Part shown: positions 36,995 through 47,362 of the stretch, piece after piece
Numbering within the stretch: position 1 is the first letter of the stretch
Layout: each line of letters opens with the position of its first letter
From: Arabidopsis thaliana
Lineage: Eukaryota > Streptophyta > Magnoliopsida > Brassicales > Brassicaceae
Assembly (NCBI RefSeq): GCF_000001735.4
Contig: NC_003074.8
Coordinates: 496,101-560,100, forward strand
Length of the DNA: 64,000 nucleotides
Reading direction: 5' to 3'
Translations under genes and position numbers: made by a program
The notes under the pieces: generated by a model
Seen by the model: only the letters and a program-made list of their open reading frames with translations
What the model was told of the DNA's origin: nothing
The model's database searches: none

Positions 36995-39900
36995 TTATTC
37001 CTCGAATTCATGCATGTGATCTAGAAGATAGTTTGCAGCCAACTCTTCATTCTTGTTGCACGCAAAGAACACTTCCAACACCAATGCTCTCTCAAATCCC
37101 ATCGCTTCAAGCTGTATTTATCAATGTGAAACCGAGTTCATCGATTATAAAGAGTGATACAAACTTTCTTTTTCAGAGGAAAGATCAAAGTTCTAGAAGT
37201 AAAAAAAAAAAAAAAAGAGAGAAAATAAGGAACAGACCCGTTCAATGGCTTCACGTTCCTCATGTGTGACTTGAATCGCCTGTGGCTGTGGCATTCCCGC
37301 CGCCATTTGGCCAAGGAGGTTGCCACTGAATTACACAATGCACAACAAATTATCCAAGCACAGAATAACTATTTAGGTAATCAAAATCCTCCCAACGTTT
37401 TGCTGTTGATATATATGTTACATATGAATCATTAATTCATAATCGTAAAGTCATCATATGCATACCTTTCTCCCCCTCCTTCAACGGGTTCATTGATTAA
37501 GCGTAAGAAGTCAGCTTGGTGGTCTTGAATCAACCGCATCAAGTTTGGGTTCTGTTTTCCCAGTTCCTGAAGCATGGGCTGAAGAAAAAACGCAAGGACA
37601 AAATTATTTGAAACAATATTTAATGAAAACCGACAGTGATTTCAGTTCTTCTGTGAATTAGAACAACATACCTGCAGAACTTGAGGGTTTGCTTGCACCA
37701 TTGCTCGCAGAGCTTGGAACTAATATATACAAAAATAGTATTTATGTTTCACATTGATGTCTGATAAACTCTGTAAGCAAGTGTACGAGAAAAGAAAAAA
37801 ACAGCTTATACCTGTTGGCTGTTGCGCAAGAAGTCAAGTGTTCCAGCACCAGGATTTCCTCCAACATTTGGCAAGCCCTGTCAGAGATAAAGAGCAGATT
37901 TTAGCTGCACACCCATCTATAATCAAGAGTTTAAATGAACCAAATCTGCTTTCTATCTCAAGGTGTATTACCTGTGGGAAGAGATCTAACGGATTTGCAT
38001 TAGGACCACTTGCGGGTGCTGCTGCAGGTTGTTGAGTCTGTGCTGGAGGATTTGCAGGCTGTCCGGCACTAGCTGGAGGACGGGCAACTGGTGGAACTTC
38101 AGCTTGCTCAGGGATCCCCTAAGACATGAATTTCGGTGTTTAAATATGTATTCTCTCACTTAGTAGGTAGCCAATCATAATAAAAAGGAAATCTATTCTC
38201 GGCATAGTGATTGATTAGTGACCAAAATCTGCCTCTTAAGTTGCATGACGGTACGAAAATAGAGAGAAAATAATTGAACTCACAGTATAAAGATATTCCA
38301 CAGCTCTTTCAGGGTTGTTAAATGCAGCACGAAGTGCAAGGACAACAGTCTCACGATCCCAGGTTCCTCCACCCATGTCAAGAATCTGCTGAATGGTACT
38401 CTCTAAATTACTTCCAGCGGCTAGATTTGATGCTGCTTGTCCGTAAACATCACCTTGACTTCTATTTTAATCAAAACAAATAGGAAACAGAATAAGAGTA
38501 GGTCAATTTCTGAGCTGCGCAGAAGACTGAAACGAGATGCTAACCCCACAGGAGCTGAGTCTGGTGCAGGAGTGCTTGATGATATAGTAGCAGGTACAGG
38601 TTCAGGTATAGGGGTAGTCACAGTTTCAGTTGCAGCTACAGGTGCAGGTGTCGGTGTCGGTGCAGGTGGTGGTGGACGTGTTGGTGCAGGTGCCACTGGT
38701 CTGCACAGTTTTCAAATTGGGGGCAAAATATTGAAATTAGTTGTAGAATGTAGCCACAGTTTTTTCAGATAGATTCTAGGAATTTTTCAAACAGAGAGTA
38801 CTTGTCTCGAAAACTCACGCTGATACAGAAGCTGGAGTCTGAGGGGAAATTGAAGGCTGTGATGTTGAGGGAGGTATCGACTTGGCCTAAACCAACACCA
38901 AAGTTAGATCATTCAACAAACAAGAAAATACATAGAAGCATTTGACACTTTCGTTTCATTAGTTGCAGAGGCAAGAAGTTTTTCCAAAAATCCCAAGTTG
39001 CAGCATCTGAGCCTTTATAATGATGTCATAACAACAGAACCAACTCACCTGCGATGTGCCAGCAGATGCACTAGATGCTGCAGCTGAAGCAGGTTTACTC
39101 TATTACATGTTTAGCACCAGAGAGCATAAATCAGAATCGGGTAATCAAAGAGCTAAACAGAAAACAACAGAATTACTTATTTATTCCCCAGATCCAAAAC
39201 GTACCTTGTTCATCATAATGACAATAAAACTGTTCTCAGCAACTTTGTTTTCCTCAATAGTTGTCTCATCTTTAAGCACTTTACCTTGGTGAATAAGCAT
39301 CTGTTTTGCAGCAGGATACACATCTGCGCCCTGCACACTCTCTATGTTCTTCTTCACATCAACAACCTGAAATTAGATAAATTACCAGCACAAGTCCAAG
39401 AAAATAGTCAAGCGCATTGAAAAATAAAAATGTCAGTTACAACTACAAGACTACAACTATCAGAAATGCATTCACAAAAAAAAAAGAGATGATAACAGGA
39501 TGGAAGTATAAAATCCAAACGAAATCTTTTAAAATGGAAATGTTGTTGCACAACTCTCAGTTCAGTGACAGACTGTAAATTCCCCAATTGGAAAACACTT
39601 AGGAGAAGCAGAAGGTTAATGGATCCAAACATAGTAGTAACAAACACACTTCAAATGCAAATGAAATGAGCTCATTCCCACTACAAGCAGTGAAATTACT
39701 AAAAAAGATGGCCAAACAAACCCATAGACAAAGATTGCTGAATTGTTTAAATTCTCTTTAGAAACCTCCAAATTACCACATTCCACTTATAAGAACTAGC
39801 TCTCAGATCACGAAAGAACAGAGAAACCTCTAAAATCGACCAAATCAAATACTCGATCGAGAAACTTAATTGAGAAAACCGACTCTACCGAGAGAACAAT

Positions 39901-40051
39901 AAACTCGATCGAGAAACCTCCTCGGATACGTAATTCAACAGTCTCAATTGACAAGTAAGGAAACTATCTGTAGAAATTCGCATACCGAATCCTCGGGTTT
40001 TACTTCGATCTCGAAGTGAGTCCCCTTGAGAGTTTTCACAAATATCTTCAT
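36995..40051 (-). CDS. RAD23C: RAD23-type ubiquitin receptor (RAD23C)
   Basis: Twelve exons join to a protein of about 419 residues. RAD23 proteins carry ubiquitylated substrates to the 26S proteasome and stabilise XPC-type DNA-repair factors. The N-terminal ubiquitin-like domain runs [20 protein letters not shown] to [11 protein letters not shown] long linker rich in Pro, Ala and Thr follows ([20 protein letters not shown]). The first UBA domain starts [15 protein letters not shown], the STI1/XPC-binding region contains [16 protein letters not shown], and the C-terminal UBA has [20 protein letters not shown]. This is the complete domain order of the family. Arabidopsis has four members; the long Ala/Pro/Thr linker fits RAD23C or D, and position supports RAD23C (At3g02540, from memory). 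The first exon ends within the UBL, as in its paralogues. Confidence 0.94.
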
Positions 40052-40646
40052 CTTCTCTCACCGTCGAAATTCTCTTCCCAGTGACCGATTACTCAGGCTA
40101 AAATCCCGTTCTGATTGATCACCGCCGGCAAATAAATTCGGGAAAGAGAGTAGGTAGGCGAAGAAGGTACTACAGAATCTGGCCCCTACCTTTGCGTTCC
40201 CTCGATATCTCCACTGGATCACACCCGAAGCACATGGCTTGTGCTTTCAACTCTGCCAGGTCAGCCGCCATTATCCTATTAAAATATGCCACGTGGTATT
40301 GACAATTTCCTTAATACAGTCGTGAAAGGATAGGCCCAAAATATCACTTATTAAATGATAGCAGATAGGCCCATAATATTTAGAAATAAATCAACTTTCT
40401 TTTTATAAATTTTTTGCTTTTATTCGTTAAAAAATAGATAATATCTCAGCCAATTCTTGAATTAATCTCTGTAAATAATTTTGTACATATACTCTATTCT
40501 TTTGTCACAAATGGAAAGTGAACATTAAAGGGGGAAATAGAGAACTATATATTAAAAAAAAGTTACCGGCTCGACTTGAAGATCATCAGAGCCGAGCCGA
40601 ATAGAGCTGATGGGGGCAAAACTTCTGAGTATAGCTAAAACGGAGC
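40052..40646. promoter_or_regulatory. RAD23C promoter and leader; LBD41 3' flank
   Basis: The RAD23C leader lies upstream of 40051. AGGCCCAAAA and AGGCCCATAA elements at about 40335 and 40365 are site II type. The remaining AT-rich part is the 3' flank of LBD41. Confidence 0.45.
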
Positions 40647-41550
40647 TTAGAGCATAAGCTCAGTCTTACACGTGCTCTCCTTCTGACACGTGCCAAACAC
40701 GCCGATCCTTCTCTTCTTAACAGGTACCACATGATACGCACGTGACACCGGTTCGAGCCTTAAAGTTAGGTCAAGCTTTATCTCGCCGGAGCCCTTCACA
40801 GCCGGAGGCGAGAATGCCAAAACCTCAGAGACATTGCTCTCGGATTCCTTGCTCTCTCCTTCATGAGCAGCCACTATTTCAGACTGATGACTCAACGACG
40901 AATCGTGACTAGCCTCGTCAGACTTTCCCTCCGATTCCGCCTGTATCGCGACGGTGGAGACCCGCTTAGCACGGCGAGTTTTCGCAAGTTTCAAATCGGT
41001 TGAGCCAGTAGCCGCGGCGGCAGAGTTATCATCCTTGGAGATATGTCGGATGTCGTAGATCTTAAGAGGCGGACCTTGGCCGATCGTCGCAGCGTCTGTG
41101 GCGATCTCTTTGACCGGTTCTCCTTTCATCACAGCCTCCACGGCGTCTTGACAAAGCTGCCAATTCCCCGACCACAACAAACCCACCGAACCATAGATCG
41201 GATTCACAATCCTCCCACAAGCTTCGTGCAACAACGATCGGAAAATCCCTGCAAAAATATTTGATCTAATTAGGTTCAAAAAATGACCTAAGACGAAACG
41301 GCATCGTTGGAAAGTATAATTCAAAACTGCCATCAAAAGGTTAAAAGAAAAACCACTAACCAGGACGAAGGTGATTGGGACCGGCGTTGATGAGGTTCAT
41401 GAGTCCAGCACGGCCATAGAACTTGGCGAGAAAGACAGTTGCGTTAGCTTGCGCTTCAGGCGATTTGATCCAAGCCAAACACGGCCTTATACTACAATCC
41501 TCACTACACCCTTTCCGAAGAACTCTGCATCCATTACAGCTCATCCGCAT
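40647..41550 (-). CDS. LBD41: LOB-domain transcription factor, class II (LBD41)
   Basis: Two exons (41550-41361 and 41248-40647) encode 263 residues. LBD proteins are plant-specific nuclear DNA-binding regulators. The C-x2-C-x6-C-x3-C zinc-binding block is visible as [15 protein letters not shown], followed by the Gly-Ala-Ser block region with [12 protein letters not shown]. The single intron falls after NHLRPG, as in class II members. The class I leucine-zipper coiled coil is missing. Instead the C-terminal half is long and rich in Ser, Glu and Ala. It ends with an EAR-like repression motif ([12 protein letters not shown]) and a basic KKRRIG stretch. Arabidopsis LBD41 is a core hypoxia-response gene, and an exact hypoxia-element match lies upstream (42287-42297). 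Probable locus At3g02550. Confidence 0.95.
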
Positions 41551-42286
41551 CTTTGGTTTCGATTATCTTACAAGTACCAACAACTTTGATCGTACAAAAT
41601 ACAAACAAACGATTTGGAACTCTTTGACTCTGTTGTGAAAGTTATTTCTGAGATTTTGTGGGAGGTGTTAATGAAGATTCACTGATTATATAAGAAAGAC
41701 GATAGCTTTAAAGGATTGTGTGCGTGTAAGAAGCCCCTGGATTTTTGGGGGAAGCGGAGAGAGATTATAAAACCAAGGGAAGAAGGCAGAAGACAAAGAA
41801 AACAAGATAAGAAGAGCTGTTTTTCTCTAAAGACAAGGGTTGTTTTGTCTTTTAATTACAAAATCCTTCCTTTATTTTCCCAGAACCGCCGCTGTTTTTC
41901 TTCACCCTGATTCAAGGTTTTGCTTCTTGTGTTTCTTCCCCAAGTTATGTTTTTGTCCCCACTCTATCCAATGCGCGTGTCATACACGTGACATATCAAG
42001 TTACCATTTTTTAATTACTAGTGAATAGTCTATAAATTCTGGATTATACAATCTAATTCGTTCTAAAACGATTTAATATGGTTGTTGATTAAAGTATCTG
42101 ACCAATTCAGAGTATCTATGGAGTAGGATTTTGGTTAAATTGTCTTAAATGTGTTTGAAGAGACTGTGATAAGACACGTGGCCTCCACGCTCGCGAGTAA
42201 GAAATTTGGTCGAATCGCCACGTAAGTCATCCAGATGGGATTTGAGTCATTTGAGGAGCATTTGGAAGAACTGGGGCCCACACTTA

Positions 42287-42297
42287 GCTCCTGGTTT
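42287..42297 (-). promoter_or_regulatory. Hypoxia-responsive promoter element (HRPE) candidate upstream of LBD41
   Basis: On the minus strand the sequence reads AAACCAGGAGC. This matches every position of the published HRPE consensus AAACCA(G/C)(G/C)(G/A)GC, bound by group VII ERF factors such as RAP2.12. It lies about 740 bases upstream of the LBD41 start, in the same orientation as the gene. Confidence 0.7.
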
Positions 42298-43167
42298 TCT
42301 GGAAAAGAATCTGTTTTAACAATACTGCTTTCAACTATGTCCAAAACTATTGACTGGTTTCTGGTTTTATGGTTTCCGGTTTTTGATCTTTTCTTCTTCT
42401 CTCCCTGTGGGCGGATCTTTGTGACTCTCTCTGTTAGCCGACGCTTTCGTAAAAAACGTAATCTTAAATCATCTTTTACTTAATAAATTTTATCTTTAAT
42501 CACCTTTAGATTAATTCTTATTTTCCCCACCTTATAGTTTAATCCAGACAACCAAAACTCAGCTTTGATATTCTTTCTTACGTAATCCACTTAAATTTAA
42601 CTTTGTACCAGATTACATTACAATATTGTGAGACCCATTTTGTAGCACATTTGATTTGAGTTTAGTGGATTCTGTTATGTATCCTCTTATTATTATAAGG
42701 GAAGTACAAATTGAATTTTGTCTAATTTGATCTTAATTTTTATTTCAAATTTGGATTTTGTTCTTTGTTATTCAAAATCATTAAGGGTAATTTGGTCTTA
42801 ACAATCTTCTAAACTTTATATGATTCGATTAAATCTAAACCGTTCAATAAAATTAATTCCCTTCAATCTAAACCGTTCAACAAAAATAAATAAATAACAA
42901 GCAAAAAAAATTTAATCACATTTTAACACATTCTTCTTATCACTAAATAACAACAAAAAAAATCCAAATTATTTTTTAGTTATGTTTGATTAAAAAATTT
43001 ATATTTATAAGTTTAGGATATCAAATTTACTCAAATATTTAGTATAAAAACCAAATAAACCGATTGCCCGCGGTAAACCGTGAGTTAAATCCTTGTTTTC
43101 TATTAAAAAAACATGTACATTTAACAACAAACCACGTAGCAAAAAGACAAAAATGTAGCGTTTCATA

Positions 43168-43310
43168 CATCAATTCATATTCATGTCTTTGGTTCAAAAT
43201 TTAATGAGTTGTAAAAAATAATTAACTAGTATTTCCGATTGGTATTATGATTCTACTGCAATTCATATCCATGGGTTTGGTTCAAAATTTACTAAGTTCT
43301 AAACGACATT
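43168..43310. repeat. Imperfect tandem duplication, period about 90 bases
   Basis: A block beginning CAATTCATATTCATG and continuing into TTGGTTCAAAATTTA recurs about 90 bases later as CAATTCATATCCATG and TTGGTTCAAAATTTA, with scattered changes. It lies in the AT-rich spacer between LBD41 and the next gene. Confidence 0.75.
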
Positions 43311-43923
43311 AACTAGTCAAATACTATTTCCATTCATTTAATGCGTCCATGAGATTAGTGTTCTTGTTCACGACAATATTGAAGGAATCTTCGTTCGTTG
43401 AATAGACCGTACGTAATTCGTAAGTGTCAAGTTACGTAGTCAACGCTGATGGCTCCGTTTCATTCGCATTATTTTCCGTTTCGTTTCTCTTGTCCATTCC
43501 AGAGAGACAAGACAATTAGAATCTCTAAAGACGGAAGCTTGTTCGAATAATACAAAGCATTTTGAATTTATCAAGATTACAATTTACAAAGACTTGAGAA
43601 TCTCCAAAAAAGAAGAATGGTTATTATACACAGAAAAGAGAACAACACTCCCAAATTGGTTTAATATGTTACAACGAGACTTCAGAAATAAGAAGTTAAC
43701 ACATAAAGTCTCGACCTTACCTCTTAATTACGGTAGATACATATATATACACAACATTGAACCTCATCATAATCACAGAAAACTGCGGTAAAAGCTTGAG
43801 CGATCGTTAATCTTCCTTTTCCTCTTCTTCTGCAAAACTATATATACTTCTTCAAAAAATGGAGTCTTTGAGTCTGGATTTTATGTACACTTTGTGAATC
43901 CTCTTTGTTCCTTCTTCTTCTTT

Positions 43924-44855
43924 CTAGGCCATGGCAGGGATACTTGAGTTTGGGCGGTCCCTGTTCAAGCAATCAAACCCTTCTACTCTAACAGTTGCTG
44001 GTTTCACCCCAAACTTCATTCTACCACAACCACTTTTAACACGAGATGCAGATGGGAGAAGAGGGGAGAGTGAGGGTGAGACAGTGTTGAGTTTCTCATC
44101 TCCAAAGCGTGCATCTTGAGCTAACGGGTTTGCTGCTCGGCTAGGGGGAGACCCAAGGAAAAATGGGGGTGATCTAGATGATACTGATTCCTAGAGAAAG
44201 AAGAAGACAAGAAATAGATCTCAATACACAAAATGTGGACAGTAGCTTTACAGTTTCAACAAAAGATCAATCTTTATATGCTACTATATAGCTAAGAATT
44301 GATTCAATGTGCAAACCAACTTATAGAAAGCAGAACAAGAATCATATATGGAGAATTGCTTTGGAAGTCACAAAGATAGGTAAACCACTTGAAGCAACTA
44401 TGTAACTTAGCTTTGATTTCTATACAGGGAACTCCAATTTCAACGAATATGTTCAAACAAAGGAAGACAAGTGAAATGCAATAGAAATTGCTTCAATGCA
44501 ACATTTTTGAAACAGAGTGAAAAGAAAAGACAAACCTTTCTACGAAATATGTCCAAAAGATCTTCCCCGGCTTTAGAATCACATACATCATCAGCTCCTG
44601 AAAGACTGTCAATCCCCAAAACAAAGCAAATCAAGACTTTGTTAAACAAAAACAACAATATGATGTTTTGTGGACAAAGATAATAAAGGAAGAAACTTTA
44701 TACCTAAAATGTAATCTAAAGGGACGAATAACGTTGTTTGCACGACGGGGCTTAGGGCAAACAACAGAGTCCACTGGATGAGAATAGATAGGAACAAATC
44801 CTCTCGATTCTTCACGAGACAAGAATGCATTCTGCTGAAGGCTACAATGATTCAT
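43924..44855 (-). CDS. Small plant-specific protein of unknown function (probable At3g02555)
   Basis: Three exons on the minus strand (44855-44704, 44605-44536, 44190-43924) join in frame to 162 residues. The plus-strand ORF over the last exon is only its shadow. The N-terminus is MNHCSLQQNAFLSREESRGF, with a basic PKPRRANNVIRPFRLHF segment. Exon 2 has an acidic stretch (SGADDVCDSKAGEDLLDIFR). Exon 3 is Ser/Pro-rich (SSRSPPFFLGSPPSRAANPL) and ends NRDRPNSSIPAMA. The motif FFLGSPPSRAANPL, followed by DARF, is of the kind kept in short plant-only families; I do not know a function. There is no signal peptide and no membrane helix. It shares a divergent promoter with RPS7B. The gene structure is well supported by frame and splice sites. 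Confidence 0.82.
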
Positions 44856-46240
44856 CTTTTATCCACAGAAGAACACCTAATCTGTGCATCAAGTGAAAAA
44901 ATTAGGTTTTAAAAGAAAAAAGAAGTGAAAGATGTGTAATTTAAGACCCCAATGGATAAGAAATCGGATTTACTTGGTAAAATCTGAACAAATTTGCCCT
45001 AAATTCGTCCAGAGTCCCGTTGAATTTGAGAGAATTGACAAAAACTCGTTTGGTGATCATATCGAAATTCAAAGAGAGAGATGGATATAAAAAGGGTGTT
45101 TAGAAGCAGAAATGCCAACTAATACATTGACTAAAAGAAACCAATTTCACAGAAATAGATATCAAAGAATACACAAAGTATTGACGATACTAAAAACAGA
45201 AATTTTTCACAAGACTAAAGAAGATGAAACAAGATAAAAAAAATTATAAACCTTAGATCTGTAACAAACTGTTTACAAGGTAGATAAATTCCGCCATTAA
45301 CGGACCTTAAAGAAAGAGGGAGAGAGAAACAAACCTGATTGTTCAAGACGAAACAGCGGCGATAAGGGTGAGGGAAAGAGAAGAAGAAACAGAGCGGCTA
45401 TGTAATGAATGCACTTTATAAAAATGTGAAGTAAGGTCGGTTTTTGTGTACTAAAAACGATATCGTTTTATGAGATGATAATTATCGCCTATATTCTATG
45501 GAGTTATTTAATGGGCTAGTCCCAGGAAGAGTATACATTGGGCCCATTGGTTTTAACGGCCCATTTTAAGTATGATTAGATCTAGACCGTCCAAAATAGG
45601 GATCTCAAAAAACCCTAAATATTTAAAGCTTTCCTTCACCAGCATTGTATTGCCTCCCTGGAACACCGAAGCTCTGGATTAACCTATTTTCACCTTCTAA
45701 GGTTCTTCGTCGTTCTTATTGGTACGCTTCAAAAGCCTTCCTTTCTCTGTAGCTTTAGTTAAAATCCAAGAAATGGGTGTTTTTGTTGGAGGCTAATCGA
45801 CGTTTTTGTAATTGCTCTCTCTCTCAGTTTTTTTGGAGAAATATATTAGCTTTAGTGAGAGGTGTAGTTCAGGGATTACAATTAGTTTGATCTGCTTAAT
45901 TTTGTGATCATTGGACTAATAAAAAACTTCCTGTAGGGTTTATAAGCTCTCTTGCTTTGATGCACTTATTAATGTGGTTAATGTCTCTTATTTGGAAAAT
46001 TAGATGGTTGAGTTGCATATAGCTCGCATAATTTAGCTGAGGTAACTGAGTATTTCGGTTTTGTGAACTTAATTATCAGTAAATTGGGAATTTCAGTGAA
46101 TGCCAGACCTAATTTCTGGGAAATTGATCAAATTTGTGGATTTAGTTACAAGTTGAAATACCGTTTGCTATGTCACAATCTAAAAAATGATAGGCTAATT
46201 TTTGTGTCTTTTATCTTGTTACTGTTGTAGATCTGTGAAG
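44856..46240. promoter_or_regulatory. Divergent promoter of RPS7B and the 162-residue unknown gene
   Basis: The leaders of both genes lie here, each probably with an intron. One leader runs from about 45340 back to 44856. The other runs from about 45650, with a donor near 45720 (TTATTG|GTACG) and an acceptor before 46231. Between them, site II elements occur at about 45512 (TGGGCT), 45539 (TGGGCCCA) and 45558 (GGCCCA), and a telo-box (AAACCCTAA) at about 45608-45617. This combination is characteristic of plant ribosomal-protein and other translation genes. Confidence 0.7.
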
Positions 46241-47068
46241 ATGTATTCGGGTCAGAACAAGATCCACAAGGATAAGGGTGTTGCACCAACAGAGTTTGAA
46301 GAGCAAGTTACTCAGGTTATTGTCGTTGCTGTCTATGAGTGTTTCTTTTTGTTTTATTGGTTGCTTATCGATTAGAATGTTGTTTTCTTCTTATTTACAG
46401 GCTTTGTTTGACTTGGAGAACACCAACCAGGAGTTGAAAAGCGAGTTGAAAGATCTCTACATTAACCAAGCTGTGTATGTACTTTGTTTTCTCGCTTGGA
46501 AGGATTTTCATTATGGTTCCCTTACTGAACTATCTCCTTTTTCTATTCTGTGTAGTCAGATGGATATTTCTGGCAACCGCAAAGCTGTTGTGATCTACGT
46601 TCCATTCAGGCTGAGGAAAGCTTTCCGCAAGATTCATCTTCGTCTGGTCAGAGAGCTTGAGAAGAAGTTCAGTGGAAAAGATGTGATCTTTGTTGCTACC
46701 AGAAGAATCATGCGCCCACCAAAGAAAGGCTCAGCTGTTCAGAGACCACGCAACAGAACTCTTACTTCTGTCCATGAAGCCATGCTCGAGGATGTCGCTT
46801 ACCCTGCTGAGATTGTAGGAAAGAGAACCAGATACCGTCTTGATGGCACCAAGATCATGAAGGTAAAAACGTTTACAAATTCATTAATCTTTGCCCCGTG
46901 CTTAAAACTGTTTTATAACATGTCTCATTCCTTTTTAACTTTGGGCAGGTATTTTTGGATAGTAAGCTAAAGAACGACACTGAGTACAAGCTGGAGACAA
47001 TGGTGGGTGTGTACAGGAAACTTACAGGGAAAGATGTAGTTTTCGAGTACCCAGTCATAGAAGCTTGA
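46241..47068 (+). CDS. RPS7B: 40S ribosomal protein S7 (eS7)
   Basis: Four exons (46241-46315, 46401-46474, 46556-46862, 46949-47068) give 191 residues, the usual length of eukaryotic eS7. The protein is part of the small ribosomal subunit and is needed for 18S rRNA maturation. Family blocks are clear: [74 protein letters not shown] and [20 protein letters not shown], ending [20 protein letters not shown]. Introns split it early in the reading frame, as in other plant RPS7 genes. The promoter has the telo-box and site II pair noted above, which agrees with coordinated ribosomal-protein expression. Arabidopsis has three copies; RPS7B (At3g02560) is by position from memory. Confidence 0.96.
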
Positions 47069-47362
47069 AGAGATGAATGTTTGTTTCATTCTTTTTTGTC
47101 GGATAGAGAGCTTTTGATTCTGTTTGGGAGTAAAACTCTTTGCAAAGATTTTGTTATTTCAGCATTTCGCAATCTCTTCTTCAAAGTTCGATTTATCGAT
47201 ACAATTCTTTTTTCCTACTAGCATTCATAGTTTCAAAAACAAAAGTTTCAAATAATTCCAGGTTAAATTTATAATTTTTGAGCACAAAAGTGGTTTGACA
47301 CTTGCATTAAAAAATCGTACAATAACTGAAAAAGCAAACATTTGTGTACTGTGTAGTTTTGA
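47069..47362. other. Convergent 3' spacer RPS7B / PMI1
   Basis: Short AT-rich interval holding the 3' UTRs of the two converging genes. Nothing else is visible. Confidence 0.5.

Larger units (their letters stand above)
41551..43923. other. LBD41 promoter and AT-rich spacer
   Basis: A TATA-like TTATATAATC lies on the minus strand near 41680-41695, about 130 bases upstream of the LBD41 ATG. The hypoxia-type motif at 42287-42297 is listed separately. From about 42500 to 43560 the sequence is strongly AT-rich, with two local duplications (about 42833-42885 and 43168-43310). No gene is supported in this 2.4 kb; the short ORFs do not resemble proteins. Confidence 0.55.

Noticed and set aside
38437-38772. 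111-codon plus-strand ORF rich in Gly and Val
   Set aside because: Antisense shadow of the Pro/Ala/Thr linker exon of RAD23C.
42180-42480. ORFs on both strands near 42135-42483
   Set aside because: They fall in the GC-balanced part of the LBD41 promoter. Their overlap on both strands and lack of domains argue against genes.
43931-44119. 62-codon plus-strand ORF starting MAGILEFGRS
   Set aside because: It is the complement of the third exon of the minus-strand gene at 43924-44855, whose exons join in frame with proper splice sites.
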